A DNA stretch of 64,000 nucleotides from Arenicola marina (Eukaryota; Annelida; Polychaeta; Arenicolidae). This document shows, piece after piece, positions 33,901 to 45,486 of this stretch. Under the pieces are notes generated by a model that had not been told where the DNA came from, did no database searches, and worked only from the letters and a program-made list of their open reading frames with translations. Numbering within the stretch: the first letter of the stretch is position 1; each line of letters starts with the position of its first letter. Made by a program: the position numbers and the translations under genes. Location: NCBI GenBank assembly GCA_964019135.1, contig OZ025248.1:31427670-31491669 (forward strand), given 5' to 3'.

Positions 33901-34300
33901 TCGCATATTGTCTGGAGTTAATAAATGGGCCCACACAGCGCCGTTATTTGTAACGAATAAGATTTTCCCGCTCACATCATTATACGAGTATAGCGTTTTA
34001 TCATTTATGTTTAAGCAATACAATGGATTGCAACCTCTTATAATAAAAGATTTGTTTATAAGAAATGCTGACATACATAAGTATAACACTAGAAGGTCGC
34101 AGCTATTACATGTTCCTAAGCACAAGTGTCAATTGACGAAAATATCTATGAGATATAATGGGATATATATTTTTAATAAATGGTTTGGTAAGGTAAACTT
34201 TCAATCATCGCTTCACCTTTTTAAGAGAAATACTAAGGATAGTTTGTTAAATATAATTGATACGAGTAATTTAACTAATGTTAATTTGATGTGTAACTAG
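30961..34300 (+). mobile_element. Nearly complete non-LTR retrotransposon ORF2, two lesions
   Basis: Frame from the ATG at 30961 to the stop at 34300. Domains: a PHD-like zinc finger (CDCAVCKRK to WYCINC, about 30970-31130); an APE-type endonuclease (MHMNIKSAQKN, FTEAWF, GVVYRPPDT, AGDFNINLL, TDHFPVF, about 31425-32080); a reverse transcriptase (YRPISILPTFSKVFEQL, LDFSKAFDTVDHDIL, GVPQGSVLGP, FADD, about 32780-33450); and a C-terminal region to 34300. An in-frame TAG at 33259-33261 and a one-base frameshift near 33445, directly after FADD, break the frame. All other motifs are intact, so it is a recent loss. Endonuclease plus RT places it in the CR1/L2/jockey group; the clade is not certain. 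The 3' end probably lies within the next 120 bp. Confidence 0.9.
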
Positions 34301-35584
34301 CCATCACAATATAATCATATATGTTACTGAGTTAATAGAACGAAAGAACTATTATAGTGCAACGATTGGGCCAAATCGATATTATCTAGATTGCTGTACT
34401 ACCGTTCCATGTTCCTGTTTTTTGTTGTTGTTTTGAGTTTTTTTGAGTTTTTTTTTCTTTTTTTTTTTTTGAGCGAATAAGCCTCGGCTTCTGCTCCTTG
34501 CCAACCAGTTCTGTATTATCTTGATTTGTGTACTCTTTTTAAAAAAAAAAAAAGTTTCACACCCACTCGATTCTTTACGCACAAACCGCGCAGCCGGCCG
34601 GTTCCCAACATTCAAACGTTGACTACAATGAGTACGCGTCACGCAGCTGCAGCAAGGCATCAGCGTTATGCACACTCGTTCTAAGAGCACGTAGTTTTTT
34701 TGTTGGTCCCCAAAAGACCTAAACCGAAAATAGAACTTACAGGCCTATAACTCTCTAATGTCACATAGAGCTGGGTTGTGTACAAGAGCGGCCTCAGCGA
34801 AAGCAGTCCCGCATTATAATATTAAACTCTGAATGACGATTCTTCTGAAATACATGGGGATACCCCGTAAATATAACGGATAATAATTATTCTTTATTCA
34901 TCAATGTTTTACATTATTTAGAATATGCCACTATTTCCAAATTAGGGTTAATTATTTAGTAAATATGCCCACCACAAATTGTACGCGGCGGTCGATCGTG
35001 CTAAGGAGCTCAAACCAGGACAGATCTGCCGCTTATCACATTGAATGAATCGGAACGTAAACAATTTACTTGGTCTGGATTCTTAACCTGGCAGGTATCA
35101 ACCAGTTCATTAACAAGTGTGTATATCTAGGCACGATTGATCAGTGAATCGCTTCGTGGAAACGTAATTATGACCTTGCTCATGGGTATAATAAAGATGC
35201 TGCTAAAACATATGTTTTAATCCTTTTAATGCTATGAATATATTGCTTAATACAACTGGATTGCCATGCAAGAGCGCGAAGTATTTAGTAGTGTGAAATT
35301 GTATTGAATGTCAGCATAAAATGAATTTGTGTCACTTTTAATGCAGTTATTAAATCAAATGATAGATCTATCTGTCAAAGCAAAAGTAGTTTATCATTTA
35401 CAACAATATAAAATGAAATCAGATTCGTACAGCCAGTATATTAATTCGCAGCCCGGAGGTTGTGCTTTAGGCAACAAAAGCATTCCTATAAAATATCGGT
35501 ATATTTATATTTACTTCACTTATTCCCTATGTTTGTATTAACAGAATCAATGATAACGGTGCGACAGGTCTGCTTGCTAGATCC
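34301..35584. other. No gene seen
   Basis: LINE 3' flank followed by T- and A-runs at about 34425-34470 and 34540-34552. The remainder is AT-rich with no coding, RNA or repeat signal that I can support. Confidence 0.5.
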
Positions 35585-35590
35585 TTTATT
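35585..35590 (-). terminator. Polyadenylation signal AATAAA of paralog 2
   Basis: TTTATT on the plus strand is AATAAA for the minus-strand gene, 365 nt after its stop codon. It is the first such hexamer past the 16-bp minisatellite. Confidence 0.55.
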
Positions 35591-35710
35591 CGACCGATCA
35601 TACAGAAGAAGTTCTTGGCGGAGCTGAGTAGCTCTTGTACTGGTACTGGTTGGCATCAAGGATCATCGGCTCATCTCGGGCGGTCAAGGGCTTCACTCTG
35701 GTAGCTGCAG

Positions 35711-35935
35711 TTGTCATTGGTTACCGTCTTCATTGATTATGATCGCCATTGTTTTCGGTCGTCATTGGTTACGGTCGTTATTGGTTTCGGCCCTCATTGG
35801 TTACGGTCGTCATTGGTTATGATTGCCATTTCTTACGGTCGTCATTGGTTACGGTCGTCATTGGTTACGGTCGTCATTGGTTACGGTCGTCATTGGTCAT
35901 TGTCGTCATTTTTGTTACGATCGGCGTTTCCTGTC
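35711..35935 (-). repeat. 16-bp minisatellite in the 3' UTR of paralog 2
   Basis: About twelve copies of GGTTACGGTCGTCATT with variants, lying between the stop codon of the minus-strand gene and its likely polyadenylation signal, so it is probably transcribed. Paralog 1 has no such repeat in its 3' UTR. Confidence 0.9.
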
Positions 35936-35954
35936 GATTTTGTGTCCGGCCATC

Positions 35955-38123
35955 TCACTGAGACATGAAGTACACCCTGCGATCCAGACCGAGCGTGTTG
36001 GGGTGGACGCCATCCGCGTGGCTAAGGACGTACTTAATACGGTATGTATCACCCGAAGTGATATACACCGTCTTAAACAAGCTCACAGCGTGCGAGTGGC
36101 CGTCCGCTGTCGACGTCGTCAAGGCGACGTGGGCCTCGTGATTGCGACACAAGGTCATCATGTTGTCAGCGCTGACGACGAGCTGGTGCTGTTCGGTGTG
36201 GGTCTCGTCCAGGTTATACAGGTAGAAGGTCACGTCGATAAAGGTTCCGGCCGACATCTGCACCTCCAGGTTGGAGATCACGGTATCTTCGGCGTTTCCA
36301 TAGGACAACGGCTCGTTGTATGTCGTGCAAGGAGTCGACTCGTTAATGGGGGCTTCGTACTCGCGTGACATGGTCGCGAACTTGGTCGGCTGCAACAAGA
36401 TGTCGGACAGCGCCTTAGTCTCCATCCAGGTGGCGCTGCCCTCTTCGTAGATGCTGACGATGGGGTAGCGCGTGCGCACGGGTCTCGTCACTTCAGGGAT
36501 GGCATACATGATGCGGGCGCCGGAAGCGCCCACCTCGCGGACCACACCAGAGGCATCCTCCACGTACACCAGACCTCTGGAGGTGTCGGCCGGATCCGTA
36601 TTCGGATCCGTCTCGTTACCGAAGAACTCAATCGGGGTACGAAAGAAGGTTTTGCTGTGGGTACCACGGTAAGGCTTCTCGGCGGATTTGCCGTTCCGCC
36701 CTCCCGCCTCGACCACCTCGGTGCCGGGATCCCCCTTCCAGCCGTGAAACGTGATGTTGTAGGGATTCCAGTTGCCGAGTGGCGTCAAGTAGAGGATCTC
36801 CAACGGGATGGCGTACGACCACCGCTGAGTGAGATTGAACTGGTCGTTCTCGAAGTGGGCCGCGGCCACCTCGAGGTGAGTCGTCATGGCTATGTAGACG
36901 AAGGGGTCGTTGAAGGTGCGACCGCGCGTCCTCGTTCCCATGGCGCCGTTCTCCGAGACCTGGAAAGATCGGTGATAGTACGCCGCGTTTTGCAACTGGC
37001 TTGGATCAACGAAATCGTAGGCATTTATCCCAAACGCGTCGTCAGTCAAGTTGGCGTTGTAGTTATTCATGCCGGGAATTTGTTCCATTAGGTCGTCCAA
37101 AAGTGTATGTCGAGATCCACTATCTTCGTCGAAGAAAAGAGAATTTTCTGTGTTGATCTGAAAGCGAGCCAATCTGCTGTCGCTCAGGTCTAGCATACTG
37201 GCGGCCTTGTTGAGGTAACTGCTCAGCGCCATACGAGACTTGATGTCATCTATGGTGCGAAATCGGTTGAGGGGTAAATCGGTGTTGAGCTTGTGACACA
37301 GAATCCGGTAGGTCCATCGGGCCACGATAGGCACGCCGTTCTCATCTTGACCCAGGAAGCGCTGAGGGAAATAGGCCAATTCTTCCTGATCGTCATCACG
37401 CCCGGTAAAAGCCGAGAAGTTGATCCTGTCTTCCAGTTCGGCCCACGTGGCAGCGTTCAGACTGTGGCGGTCGCTGATGAAGATCTCTTCAATGGTGTCG
37501 TTAGGGGCAGTTGAGGGTACCCATGTGCCCTCTAGGTAGCAGAGGACGGGCGGGAAGTAGGGTCGGTAGTCCCTCACGCCGTGGGCCTGGTCCTGGAACG
37601 CCGCAAACCACTCCTTCATCTCGGTGATCTGGGCCTCGACCGTCGGCTGGCTCGTCACTTCCGGTGGCACATCTGGGTAGTCGAGATCTGTCGTGGCGCC
37701 GAAGTCGGAGGTGGTCAGACTCTTGCTGCGCAGCATGAAGTCGTTGTGGCGAGTGCGGCCCTCCACTCCGTTCATGACGTAAATAAATTCGCCCATCCCT
37801 GTCGTCTTAAAGTGGTCGGCGTGGTCGTGGATGGAGCCCACGTTGGCGCCGGAGAAGCTCGTCCGGTAGTAAGCCTTGGTGCCCGGCGCCAACCGTCCCT
37901 TGATCGTCTTCAAACCGGACGCGCCAGAGCTGCGCGTCATTTCGTCGGCGCGGTACTGGTTCTCGCGCAACTCTCGCACGATGAGGGAATCGGTTTTCTG
38001 CAAGTTATTTATGGCTGCCTGAAGACTGGTTGCCAGGGTTTCCAATTCCTCCATGGTCACAGCACCGCATGTAGCCATGGATGCGGCGATGGCCAGGGCC
38101 AGCAACAGGGTTGTCGACTCCAT
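35955..38123 (-). CDS. Secreted 722-residue protein of unrecognised family, paralog 2
   Basis: Same length and layout as the gene at 21408-23576, in opposite orientation, so the two are convergent. Signal peptide MESTTLLLALAIAASMATCG. The centre (about residues 50-590) differs from paralog 1 at only about 16 positions and is nearly identical at silent sites. The first 50 residues differ at about 22 positions and the last 137 at about 42. The His-rich segments (IHDHADHF, HTEQHQ, DGHSHA), four mature cysteines and seven N-glycosylation sequons are conserved. Both copies look intact and under constraint. The role is unknown; secretion and glycosylation suggest an extracellular or secretory-gland protein. 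Confidence 0.9.
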   Translation of the reverse strand: MESTTLLLALAIAASMATCGAVTMEELETLATSLQAAINNLQKTDSLIVRELRENQYRADEMTRSSGASGLKTIKGRLAPGTKAYYRTSFSGANVGSIHDHADHFKTTGMGEFIYVMNGVEGRTRHNDFMLRSKSLTTSDFGATTDLDYPDVPPEVTSQPTVEAQITEMKEWFAAFQDQAHGVRDYRPYFPPVLCYLEGTWVPSTAPNDTIEEIFISDRHSLNAATWAELEDRINFSAFTGRDDDQEELAYFPQRFLGQDENGVPIVARWTYRILCHKLNTDLPLNRFRTIDDIKSRMALSSYLNKAASMLDLSDSRLARFQINTENSLFFDEDSGSRHTLLDDLMEQIPGMNNYNANLTDDAFGINAYDFVDPSQLQNAAYYHRSFQVSENGAMGTRTRGRTFNDPFVYIAMTTHLEVAAAHFENDQFNLTQRWSYAIPLEILYLTPLGNWNPYNITFHGWKGDPGTEVVEAGGRNGKSAEKPYRGTHSKTFFRTPIEFFGNETDPNTDPADTSRGLVYVEDASGVVREVGASGARIMYAIPEVTRPVRTRYPIVSIYEEGSATWMETKALSDILLQPTKFATMSREYEAPINESTPCTTYNEPLSYGNAEDTVISNLEVQMSAGTFIDVTFYLYNLDETHTEQHQLVVSADNMMTLCRNHEAHVALTTSTADGHSHAVSLFKTVYITSGDTYRIKYVLSHADGVHPNTLGLDRRVYFMSQ

Positions 38124-39273
38124 CGAAAAGAGTACTGAAAAAATAAAGATGGAGCTTGGGTTTTAGTTGGAGTCTCCTAAACCAAGTGTGTACTTTTCTA
38201 TTTATTCATTTATTTTGGTTTCTTCCTTCACTTGATGTATGTCAGCCAGATGTTTGTACACTTGGTTTGAATAAATGATATTTCACGTGACTTGACTCGG
38301 TTAGAGTCCATCTGTTCAACGCAAATTATGTATCTGTTACACTTAAATCTGAAGTATATATATTTATATATATATTATATATTATAAAATTATATATCGG
38401 ATCTGTAACAATTTGAAGGTTTTCTTTCCACGTGTCAAGCCAATCACCTCTGCGACTCTCGAAATCTAGGAAAACATTATCTTTTCTTTGGGAGTCATTT
38501 GCATGATACTAAATACTACAAACTGTCCCTTGGTGAAATACCAATACAACTGACTTTACATACTTATTGGCGTAAAACGTCTTGTTTTCATTGTTAGGGC
38601 AGAAAATGATGTAATATGAATCCAGGTTTGCTTTGATATTATTTATAACTTGATCATTTTCAATGCATTCACAATGGCTTAAACTCTTCTATCGATCTCC
38701 CGCCGGCAGAGGGCGTTCCGCATAGGCTATAGTCCCTCTGCCCCACGTCAAATTTAACCATCGGAATTATCCTTCATGCGCGAAAAGTGAAAATGAATAA
38801 TCGAACATATATTCGAAGTATGGCATCAAATACACCACTGTTTAGGTGCTAGAGTTCAAGGATCATGCGTAATGAGAAGCCTTATGACTTGCAAACTATG
38901 TTTTCCAGCCCGATTAATGGCGTGAAGCGCATTGAACTTCGACACCTTGCTATAATTTTGAAATAACGTTTCGCTCAACTTTTCCATCATGATTGTACGA
39001 CAGCGAAATGTTTATATTTTTCATATTCTCCATCGAAAATGCAAACGTAATCTTAGCAACCCTCGAAAACCATTCGTGACCCCAGCACCGTTGCGGTCAA
39101 CGGTAAGGTTGGCGGTTACGTGGCGCAGAGGTGATGTTAGGAACGAGTTCCCTCTGTTGGTGTAATTCTACTTACATTCAGTGAACTGAAGCACCTCGGT
39201 CTGTGAATGATGTCGTAATGTCGGCGATGGGGTCGCGTTCCCATGTGATGACTGTCTGTGGTGGACAGGTTGC
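38124..39273 (-). other. Non-coding first exon and intron of paralog 2
   Basis: On the minus strand, exon 1 (about 39273-39176) ends TGAAT with donor GTAAGT at 39175-39170. The intron of 1,041 bp ends at acceptor TTTTTTCAG (38135), and 11 nt remain before the ATG at 38123, the same number as in paralog 1. The intron includes an AT repeat near 38355-38395 and, at 38702-38716, CCGGCAGAGGGCGTT, a 13/15 CTCF-like match. Confidence 0.65.
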
Positions 39274-39302
39274 TGGTGTGTCTCACTCCCGTGCTTTTTA
39301 TC
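39252..39302 (-). promoter_or_regulatory. Core promoter of paralog 2
   Basis: GATAAAAAG at 39302-39294 on the minus strand serves as TATA. AACCTGNNNACCACAGACAG follows, with ACCACAGACAG at 39262-39252. The same two blocks in the same order, 46 instead of 40 bp apart, are at the paralog 1 promoter. Confidence 0.65.
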
Positions 39303-40049
39303 TTGGATTTGGTCGGCCGATTTGAGGCAAGGAAGAAAAACAACGCCATCGACGGTCCATTCGAAGATGTCTTGAAGATTGCAAGGGATGAAGGACACGG
39401 CACTACTGGTCGTATCAAGTTCCCTATAGAGACTGGCTGGCGGCTTCCTGACAAGGTCAACCAGATGACGTCCCCAATGACAGCTGCCCTCATAGCCGTG
39501 GGCAAGAAGGTCATTCATGATAAACGCCACTTTTAAGGGCGGCAATTTCTTCGTCCAATTCGTCCTTGATTCACACTTGATTCTGAAGCGATTGGCAGAC
39601 TAGGATTTTAAACCATGGAGAGAAAGCTAGCGAATCGCGAATCTCCTGCCACGTATAACCTCTTGCAGTACGTCTGACCCTGTCTCAAGGAGCGTCCTCG
39701 TACAAAGCCCTCCGACGCGTCCGGAGCTGAAGCGTAACGTTTAGCCTCCGCTTCACAGGGTCACAGCGGTTGGCCTAATGCCACTCGGCACATCGTAGGT
39801 CGCTGGTTGAGGAGTACACGAGAGATTCAGCCGAGGCCATTTGCGTCTTTATTTTTCTTTTGAATTCGCAATCCGGATTCACAACCAAGATTCAAAGCAA
39901 AGATTCGCAACAGCCATATCGCGACCTTAGTACCTGTGTTAGTGAATGATGCAGCTACGGAAGCCCTGCAGCGTGATGCCCTGAATCAAGTCGAACATAT
40001 TTTCAAGTTTCTTGCATGCAAAGATGAATGTCACTCGGAACGTATAGCG
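39303..40049. other. Upstream region of paralog 2, no gene seen
   Basis: Likely promoter-distal sequence of the minus-strand gene. No further coding, RNA or repeat signal recognised. Confidence 0.45.
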
Positions 40050-41935
40050 TATACACTGATACACGTCATCGCTCTCCAAACACTGATATATACACGTCAT
40101 CGCTCTCCATACAGGGATACACGTCATCGCTCTCCATACACTGATACACGTCATCGCTCTCCAAACACTGATACACGTCATCGCTCACCATATACTGATA
40201 CACGTCATCGCTCTCCAAGCACTGATACACGTCATCGCTCTCCATACACTGATACACGTCATCGCTCTCCAAACACTGATACACGTCATCGCTCACCATA
40301 TACTGATACACGTCATCGCTCTTCAAACACTGATACACGTCATCGCTCTCCAAACACTGATACACATCATCGCTCACCATATACTGATACACGTCATTTC
40401 GCCCTCCATGCAGTGATACATGTCATATCGCTCTCCATACACGGATACACGTCGTCCCACTCCATGCACTGATATACATCATATCGCTCTGCATACACTG
40501 ATACACGTCATCGCCCTCCATACACTGATACACGGCATCGCCCTCCATACAGGGATACACATCATCGCTCTCCATACACTGATACACATTATCGCTCTCC
40601 ATACACTGATACACATTATCGCTCTCCATACACTGATACACATCATCGCTCTTCATACACTGATGCAAGTCGTCCCTATCCCTACACTGATACACGTCAT
40701 ATCGCCCTCCATTTACTGATAAACGTCATCGCTCTCCATACACTGATATACGTCATATCGCCCTCTATTCACTGATACACGTCATATCGCCCTCCATAGG
40801 CTCATACTCGTCATAGCGCCCTCCATATACTGATACACGTTAATACTTTCGATGATGTCAATCTGTAGTTATATTTCGATATAGTAGCGACATATATGGT
40901 ACATGTATTATCAGTTGTTGTATTGTATGTGTATGTATCAATATATTAGAAATAGAAAATAAAAACACTAATTTTTTTTTTAATACACCTTATCGCTCTC
41001 CATATACTGAAACGCGTCATATCGCCCTCCATACGCTCATACAAGGCATCGCCCTCCATACACTGATAGAGGTCATCGCCCTCCATACGCGCATACACGT
41101 CATCGCACTCCATAGGCGCATACACGTCATCGCCCTCCATACACGGATGCACGTTATCGCTCTCCATACATGGATACACGTCATCGCTCTGCATACCCTG
41201 ATACACGTCGTCCCTCTCCATGCAGTGATACACGTCATATCGCTCTCGATACACTGATACACGTCATCGCTCTCAATACATGGATACACGTCATCGCCCT
41301 CCATACACTGATACACGGCATCGCCCTCCATACACGTATACACGTCATCGCTCTCCATACCCTGATACACGTCGTCCCTCTCCCTGCAGTGATACACGTC
41401 ATATCGCTCTCAATACACTGATACACGTCATCGCTCTCCAAACACTGATACACGTCATCGCTCTCCATATACTGATACACGTCATTTCGCCCCCCATGCA
41501 GTGATACACGCCATATCACTCTCCATGCACTGATACACGTCATCGCCCTCCATGCAGGGATACACGTCATCGCTCTCCATACATGGAAACACGTCATCGC
41601 TCTCCATACCAAGACACACGTCGTCCCTCTCCATGCAGTGATACACGTCATATCGCTCTTGATACACTGATACACGTCATCGCTCTCCTTATACTGATAC
41701 ACATCATATCGCCCTCCATGCACTCATACACGTCATATTGCCCTCCATACACTGATACACGTCATATCGCCCTCCATGCACTCATACACGTCATCTCGCC
41801 CTCCATACACTGATACACGTCATATCGCCCTCCATGCACTGATACACGTCATCGCACTCTATACACTGATACACGTCATATTGCTCTCCATGCGTCATCT
41901 CTCTCCAGGCACTTTTTGAATGCACCGATACACGT
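40050..41935. repeat. 27-bp minisatellite
   Basis: About sixty copies of a unit CACTGATACACGTCATCGCT plus CTCCATA, broken by about 140 bp of AT-rich unique sequence at 40840-40985. Many frames on both strands stay open because the period is divisible by three; none looks like a gene. Confidence 0.95.
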
Positions 41936-43113
41936 CACCGATCTGCATACACTTTCGATATATTTTTTAGGTACTCTAATTAGTCGCACATGTCCCCGAC
42001 CCCCAATTATTAAATGACACGTCCCGAGTTTGATACGAGAGCCCTTTCGCAACGTTATGACTCACAAAGTCCCATCTTCCAACTACATGCGGGGACAGTC
42101 CTTTTTTCTTTTCTTTTTTAAAGACTTATTGCATCATAACGTACCCGCTAAGGTTAGTATTCCAGTCGACTGCTGGCCGTAGCTCAGAAAATTCCCCAAT
42201 GATCCTAAAATTATCCTAGAAATTATCCTAAAAATTCTCCCCATTAACCGAAATTTCGCTCAGACGAAATGGTTGGTTCCGGCGATTCATGATGCACTCT
42301 TGAAGTCACATATAGCGGCCATTCACATTTTGTCATTCACCTAATTCAAGTCTATATATCGATTGGCAGATGGTACGTAAATCCTCATATACCGATATTT
42401 ATAAGAGCTGCAAGGATATCCACTAAATAATTATCCTTACTTCAGAAATAGCAGCACAATCTAAATAGTGTAAAATATTGATAAATAGAAGATAATTATT
42501 AATCATCTATATTAACGGGGTTTCCCAACTTATTTGAGAAGAATCGTCGTCCGGAGTTTAATATTATCATGCAGGACTTCTCTTGATCGCGGCAAACTAT
42601 ACCCCACTTCCGGTTTAAATGTGTACGCGTCTTTGACCAATCTCGCCAAGTTAAATCCGTATTGGTTGTATTTGTCGTATTTGTCGCGAGTGCGATCGCG
42701 GTCGACAGCCATACGGAACGCACCCCTAGTGGGACATGGATCTGCTTATTGTCGAAAACACCCAAACATTCCTGGCACATTCCTCCCCAACTCTTTCTCT
42801 AGTTTAATTCGCATTATCAAGCCGATCACTTGAAGTGGCATGACCATGAAGACTGGACCTGTTTTCCATGCTGATATGTCTCGTACCATCATTTACCAGT
42901 AATACAATGGAACAACAGCAAGACCTTGTGGCCTTGAGTCGCTAAAACAGATGCAGTGGTCCACATCCCGCGAGAGAAAGAACTATTCAGAACAATACCC
43001 ATCACTGTGAGACCCTATGTCCTTAGCTTATTGTGGATCAACCTCCACGAAAATAGAACACTATATGTCACCTGTCCAGCAAACCAGGCCGCTTGTTAAG
43101 ATAGTTTGCGCCA
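41936..43113. other. No gene seen
   Basis: Unique sequence between the 27-bp minisatellite and the 5.7-kb tandem array. Short repeats of ATTATCCTA occur near 42206-42235. No supported gene. Confidence 0.5.
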
Positions 43114-43139
43114 AAGCTGGGGGCCAATCGTCTGTGTTA

Positions 43140-43250
43140 GGGGGGGAAGAAGGAAAAGAAGGAGGGGAAGAAAAAAAAAAGGAGAAAAAGGAAGAAGGGA
43201 GAGAGAAAAAAGGGGAAAAGGGAGGGGGGAGAGGGAGAGAGGGTCAAACG
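43140..43250 (+). repeat. Polypurine tract of the 5.7-kb unit
   Basis: About 110 bases of almost pure A and G, strongly strand-asymmetric. Such tracts can adopt triplex structures (established property of mirror-like polypurine DNA); whether this one does is inference. It sits at the unit junction in every copy. Confidence 0.85.
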
Positions 43251-43539
43251 CAGCCAGATGCAATGGCAAGAACCTCTTTAGTGACAGAATTTCGTTAATT
43301 TGTTAAAGAAATACGGTATTTGTCGAATTTTGCCTTCTAACCCGAAGGTTGGTGGTTCGAGCCTAACTCGGGCCGATTTTTGTTCTGTTTTTTTGTATTT
43401 TTTGACGTTTATAAGTAATAAAAGACGAAGGAAATTTACTAGTGTGCTGGTTAGGCGATGATTTAATTTTGGTTTTATGCGGGAGACAGATACACGAAAA
43501 GCAAATAACACATATGACACACATGACGTCTACTTGACA

Positions 43540-44385
43540 GCGTGACAACATGACAGACAGCGTGACAGCATGACAGATAGCGTAACAGCATGACAGATAG
43601 CGTGACAGCATGACAGACAGCGTGACAACAGCAGGGACGTCAGCAGCGGCAACGCCACCAGCACGGACGCCATATCGGTCAGTTGACAGACAGCATGACA
43701 GCATGACAGACAACGTGACAGCATGACAACAGCAGGGACGTCATCAGCGGCAACGCCACCAGCACGGACGCCATATCGGTCACTTGACAGACAGCGTGAC
43801 AGCATGACAACATTAAAGACAGCGTGACAGCATGACCGACAACGTGACAACAGCAGGGACGTCAGCAGCGGCAACGCCACCAGCACGGACGCCATATCGG
43901 TCACTTGACAGACAGCATGACAGCGTGACAGCATGACCACATTAAAGACAGACAACGTGACAACAGCCGGGACGTCAGCAGCGGCATCGCCACCAGCACG
44001 GACGGCATATCGGTTACTTGACAGACAGCGTGACAGCATGACAGACAGCGTGACAACATTAAAGACAGCATGACAACAGCAGGGATCAGCAGCGGCAACG
44101 CCACCAGCACGGACGCCATATCGGTCAGTTGACAGACAGCGTGACAGCATGACAGACAACGTGACAACAGCAGGGACGTCAGCAGCGGCAATGCCACCAG
44201 CACGGACGGCATATCGGTTACTTGACAGACAGCGTGACAGCATGACAGACATCCTGACAACATTAAAGACAGCATGACAGATAGCGTGACAACAGCAGGG
44301 ACGGTAAACCGATCACTTGACCGACAGCGTGACAGGATGACAGCAGACAGCGTGACAACATGACAGACGGCGTGATAAAATGACA
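43540..44385. repeat. GC-rich minisatellite A of the unit
   Basis: Nested repeats built from GACAGACAGCGTGACAGCAT, alternating with a longer module containing AACGCCACCAGCACGGACG and CCATATCGGTCA. The minus-strand frames here read Met/Ser/Leu/Cys-rich sequence and are not convincing proteins. Confidence 0.85.
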
Positions 44386-44389
44386 GAGA

Positions 44390-44860
44390 GCGTGACAGCA
44401 GCAGGGACGCCAGCAGCAGAGACACGGACGCCAGCCGCAGGGACGCCAGCAGCAGGGACGCCAGCAGCAGGGACGCTAGCAGCGGGAACGCCACCAGCAG
44501 GGACGCCAGCAGCAGAGACACGGACGCCAGCAGCAGGGACGCCAGCGGCAGGGACGCCAGCAGCAGGGACGCCACCAGCAAGGACGCCAGCGGCAGGGAC
44601 GCCAGCAGCATAGACACGAACGCCAGCAGCAGGGACGCTAGCAGCGGAGACACGGACGCCAGCAGCAGGGACACCAGCAGCAGAGACACGGACGCCAGCA
44701 GCAGGGACGCCAGCGGCAGGGACGCCAGCAGCATAGACACGAACGCCAGCAGCGGGGACGCCAGCAGCAGGGACGCTAGCAGCGGGAACGCCACCAGCAG
44801 GGACGTCAGCAGCAGAGACACGAACGCCAGCAGCAGAGACGTGCGGCCTTGGTCAGCCAG
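44390..44860. repeat. 15-bp minisatellite B of the unit
   Basis: About thirty degenerate copies of GCAGGGACGCCAGCA with GAGACACGGACGCCA variants. The period is divisible by three, which keeps frames open on both strands. Confidence 0.85.
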
Positions 44861-44861
44861 G

Positions 44862-45380
44862 GACGCTGGAGACACGTGACGCCGACGCGACGCAGGACGC
44901 GGTGCGTAACATACGGCCTTGGTGAGCTGGAGAAACGGGTGACGCCAACGTGTGCAGGAACGTGACGCAGGACGCGGTGCATAACATGCGGCCTTGGTCA
45001 GTGGGAGAGACGGGTGACGCCGACGTGTGCAGGGCCGTGACGCAGGACGCAGTGCGTAACGTACGGCCTTGGTGAGCTGGAGAGACGGGTGACGCCGACG
45101 TGTGCAGGGCCGTGACGCAGGACGCAGTGCGTAACGTACGGCCTTGGTGAGCTGGAGAGACGGGTGACGCCGACGTGTGCAGGGCCGTGACGCAGGACGC
45201 AGTGCGTAACATGCGGCCTTGGTCAGTGGGAGAGACGGGTGACGCCGACGTGTGCAGGGCCGTGACGCAGGACGCAGTGCGTAACATGCGGCCTTGGTCA
45301 GTGGGAGAGACGGGTGACGCCGACGTGTGCAGGGACTTGACGCAGGACGCACTGCGTAATATACGGCCTTGGTGAGCTGG
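44862..45380. repeat. 75-bp minisatellite C of the unit
   Basis: About seven copies of a 75-bp unit containing GCGGCCTTGGTCAGTGGGAG and GACGCAGGACGCAGTGCGTA; landmarks at 45061, 45136 and 45211. This, with blocks A and B, makes up the long minus-strand frame of 483 codons (511 in copy 3). Confidence 0.9.
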
Positions 45381-45486
45381 GGACTCTGGAGAGACGACTC
45401 GCAGCAAATATATTACAGGCAGTCAATAACTATATATTACTGAGCTATCATTGATTGAATTTAAACAATAATCACAGCATTCTGCT

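Noticed and set aside
21408..38123. Tyrosinase or hemocyanin identity for the 722-residue paralogs
   Set aside because: His-rich segments exist, but the paired copper-binding His spacing of type-3 copper proteins is not seen.
40066..41723. Several frames of 60-178 codons reading YQCMESDDVYQ-type or TDTRHRSP-type repeats
   Set aside because: By-products of the 27-bp minisatellite; frames are open on both strands and break wherever the repeat is imperfect.
43340..43375. tRNA gene at GGTGGTTCGAGCCTAACTCG
   Set aside because: Only a B-box-like sequence; no A box at the right distance and no cloverleaf.
43901..45352. 483-codon minus-strand open frame (511 codons in copy 3), present in each unit of the 5.7-kb array
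   Set aside because: It runs through minisatellites with periods of 15 and 75 bp; other frames on both strands are open too, and the product is low-complexity with no domain. Repeat by-product.
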